NCBI GenBank assembly: GCA_922989275.2
Contig: OV277874.1
Span: 14,434,154-14,498,153 of the forward strand
From: Gari tellinella
Taxonomy: Eukaryota > Mollusca > Bivalvia > Cardiida > Psammobiidae
Direction: 5' to 3'
Length of the DNA: 64,000 nt
The notes beneath the pieces were generated by a model. That model was not told the DNA's origin, made no database searches, and saw only the letters and a list, made by a program, of their open reading frames with translations. The translations under genes and the position numbers were made by a program. Every line of letters starts with the position of its first letter. The stretch's first letter is position 1. Positions 62,150-64,000 of this stretch are shown here, one piece after another.

Positions 62150-62499
62150 TACAGCGCTTTCTCTCTACAACGCAAACCAATGGGAAACAAACAATGAGTG
62201 CGTTGTTCGGCGGGAGTCGTTGAAGGGAGGGAAATTGATTTACATTTGCAAACAGCTTGAATCCGGATTAGACGCCGCGTAAAGCTGTTTGTTACTCGTC
62301 CTTATGGTTTTTTTTATCACAATGTCCAATATGTAAATTAAGAAAACCACAATTTTAAGCAGACAATATTGCAGCAGCAAAACGTTAAACACAATTTCCT
62401 GTTTATGGAACTGCAGCAACGGTCGTTGCAAGGAGGGAGTCGTGTTGGGAGGGCCGTTGGGAGGGTCGTTGGGGGGGGGGGGGGGGGGGGAGCATTGTA
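62150..62499 (+). mobile_element. MITE family C with a poly-G expansion
   Basis: TACAGCGCTTTCTCTCTACA to 'gagcattgta'. The hairpin has only the left arm ('gcttgaatccggattagacg'). A G run of about 20 (62471-62490) replaced part of the right end. Confidence 0.75.
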
Positions 62500-62776
62500 A
62501 TACAATTTACCATTATACTGGTTTCCAGCATGAACTGGATTCTACCAGTTATGCATTGAACCAGCTGTCAAATCTGTACAAAGTGTGATAAAACTTGAAA
62601 CAGTCTCAATATTTAGTAATCTGATAAAATTGTTATCTGCAACATACATGAGAATTGGTTAATCTGTTACTTTTCTTTAAGAATTTATCATCAGACTGTC
62701 AAACAGTTATTAGCCAGAAATGACGCCGAGCTCCTAGATACAAACCGTTTATAATACTTGTCACTCGTTCGCAGCA

Positions 62777-63026
62777 TACAGTGGAGAAAACGTTATTCTT
62801 TCCCAATAAACGCGTTAACGCTAAAACTATTATTTCCATTGCAAACAGTTTGGAGCCAGATCAGACGCCGGGTAACCCGGCGTCTGATCAGGCTCCAGAC
62901 TGTTTGCCACCAAGATAAACATGAATTATCAGAATTGTCCAAAAGTTGTACTTTTCTACGTTTTAGTGTTTTGCGTTTGCGTACGTTTGCGTTTAAACGG
63001 GAAAGAATAACAGATTCTCCACTGTA
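62777..63026 (+). mobile_element. MITE family A, complete
   Basis: TACAGTGGAGAAAACG to ATTCTCCACTGTA; hairpin arms GGAGCC/GGCTCC. Confidence 0.87.
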
Positions 63027-63097
63027 TCTAAAACATTGACTACAGTGGAGCACACTTTACTCATTCACAAGGAGTGTCTTTGCTCGTTAACAAACAC

Positions 63098-63349
63098 TTA
63101 ACCCTTTACCTCATAGCCTGTTTATAGTTTTGAAGAAAGGTGCCCACTTAAAGCAGGTTGAAAGTAAAGCAGAATGTGCCTTAAGGCACATTCTGCTTTA
63201 CTTTCAGCCTGCTTTAAGCTAAAATATGCTAGGCTATATAAATTATTTGTAATGGTAATTGTTGAAAAGGGTATAAACTGGAACTATTTTCTTTAGCGGA
63301 GGAATAAATTAAATACGCTAAAAGTCGCTTCTATGGGGGAAAGGGTTAA
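63098..63349 (+). mobile_element. MITE family E, TTAA-bounded
   Basis: TTAACCCTTTACCTCATAG to 'ctatgggggaaagggttaa'. Palindrome 'taaagcagaatgtgccttaa' / 'ttaaggcacattctgcttta' is perfect. Confidence 0.83.
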
Positions 63350-63458
63350 GAGCCAAAGTAGACACAGGGTAACCAAACCGCCACCTGACAAGGTTCCAAA
63401 ATGTTTCAAATTTTGAGGATTGCAAATTGTTAACATTGCGTTGTAGTAACAGTTTTTG

Positions 63459-63709
63459 TTTAACCCTTTCCCTTATAGAAGCGACTTTTAGCACATTCAT
63501 TTTATTCATCCGCTGAAGAAAATAGTTCCAAATTATACCGTAATGAATATGTGTCATATTAAATACTTTCCTTATTCTAGCAGTTAATAGCTTAAAGCAG
63601 GCTGAAAGTAAAGCAGAATGCGCCTTAGGGCGCATTCTGCTTTTCTTTCAACCTGCTTTAAGTAGTCACATATCTTCAATTCTAGAAACAATGCTATCAG
63701 GTAAAAGGT
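63459..63709 (-). mobile_element. MITE family E, TTAA-bounded, inverted
   Basis: TTAACCCTTTCCCTTATAG to 'atgctatcaggtaaaaggttaa'. It lies 110 bp from the copy at 63098 in the opposite orientation. Confidence 0.82.
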
Positions 63710-63914
63710 TAAAGCGGATAATAGTAATGTGTGCTCCACTGTAAATGTTCTCAATGTTGGTGCCATAGAGTGTCATTGGAGTTGGCGCTGATAACCTCCA
63801 GTTATCACCTGCTAAATTGTCACCTGCTTCATGTATATCGTCTGCGAAAAATGACTACAATACTTCATATTCTTTTTAAATGAATTTTAAGTTTAATGTT
63901 AGCGTCAACTAAAT

Positions 63915-63975
63915 TTAATCTAGATCCAAAGCCACGTTTCGCGGCATCGGATCTGGATCCAAACTGTTTGTAAAT
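63915..63975. repeat. B-type hairpin relic at the window edge
   Basis: 'taatctagatccaaagccac' / 'ggcatcggatctggatccaa' then 'actgtttgtaaatg'. The MITE right end probably lies beyond the window. Confidence 0.5.
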
Positions 63976-64000
63976 GTTTGTCAAGTCGCCCTTAGAATGA

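Noticed and set aside
1..64000. CRISPR array from repeated palindromes
   Set aside because: The palindromes are dispersed transposon parts with no regular spacer length, and the DNA is clearly eukaryotic.

Overview
This is eukaryotic DNA: about 5% or less is recognisable coding sequence, present as short exons with GT/AG borders. Everything else is intron packed with transposon-derived repeats. The repeat types (bivalve-style 'cctaaatcgctcacctgg' elements, many palindromic MITEs, tRNA-derived SINEs, LINE 3' ends) and the thrombospondin-1 (TSP1)/EGF exon gene point to a bivalve mollusc. The genus cannot be told from this window; a heterodont clam or mussel is my guess.

Coding content. Eighteen exons, all on the plus strand, look like one large gene (or two adjacent related genes) for a secreted or cell-surface modular protein. 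The order is EGF-like (1176-1286), EGF-like (2313-2444), a short Cys-rich exon (4023-4104), then 14 TSP1-like exons between 12964 and 53654, with a Ser/Thr-rich linker exon at 43461-43595. Every exon except the Cys-rich one is phase 1-1 with a length divisible by three, which is the classic arrangement for exon shuffling and duplication. The TSP1 exons fall into four subtypes. Recent duplications are visible: 20722/21648 are near-twins, and the block 44945-46010-47980 resembles 48822-50766-53508. Two broken exon relics (12360 and 21324) show that exon birth and loss is continuing. A weak terminal exon with stop codon and AATAAA lies at 56193-56350. The 5' exons, promoter and signal peptide are outside the window.

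Repeats. The left edge holds the C-terminal tail of a LINE protein. The introns carry at least seven MITE families, labelled here A (TACAGTGGAGAA ends, about 250 bp), B (TTAA + CCCTTCACTGCC-type ends), C (TACAGTGCTCCCTC ends, about 350 bp), D (TACAGTAAAACCTC ends, about 210 bp), E (TTAA + CCCTTTCCCCCATAG, about 250 bp), F (CAGGGCTCCAGATAA ends, hAT-like, about 193 bp) and J (TTAACCCATTTA-type ends). A, B, C and J have unrelated ends but carry versions of one GC-rich central hairpin (around GATCAGACGCC / GGCGTCTGATC). There is also a broken Tc1/mariner element (25848-26854), a broken piggyBac-like element (41147-42887), a foldback element (51860-53280), a 941-bp TA-inserting transposon whose empty site is preserved elsewhere in the window (23409-24349), SINEs and several tandem arrays.

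Notable points: MITE ends sit exactly on splice donors of two TSP1 exons and a few bases from several acceptors; one hairpin is shared by several MITE families; a roughly 2 kb intron is studded with both orientations of a CCTTGATGTAAC motif; and a segmental duplication gives filled/empty-site pairs.
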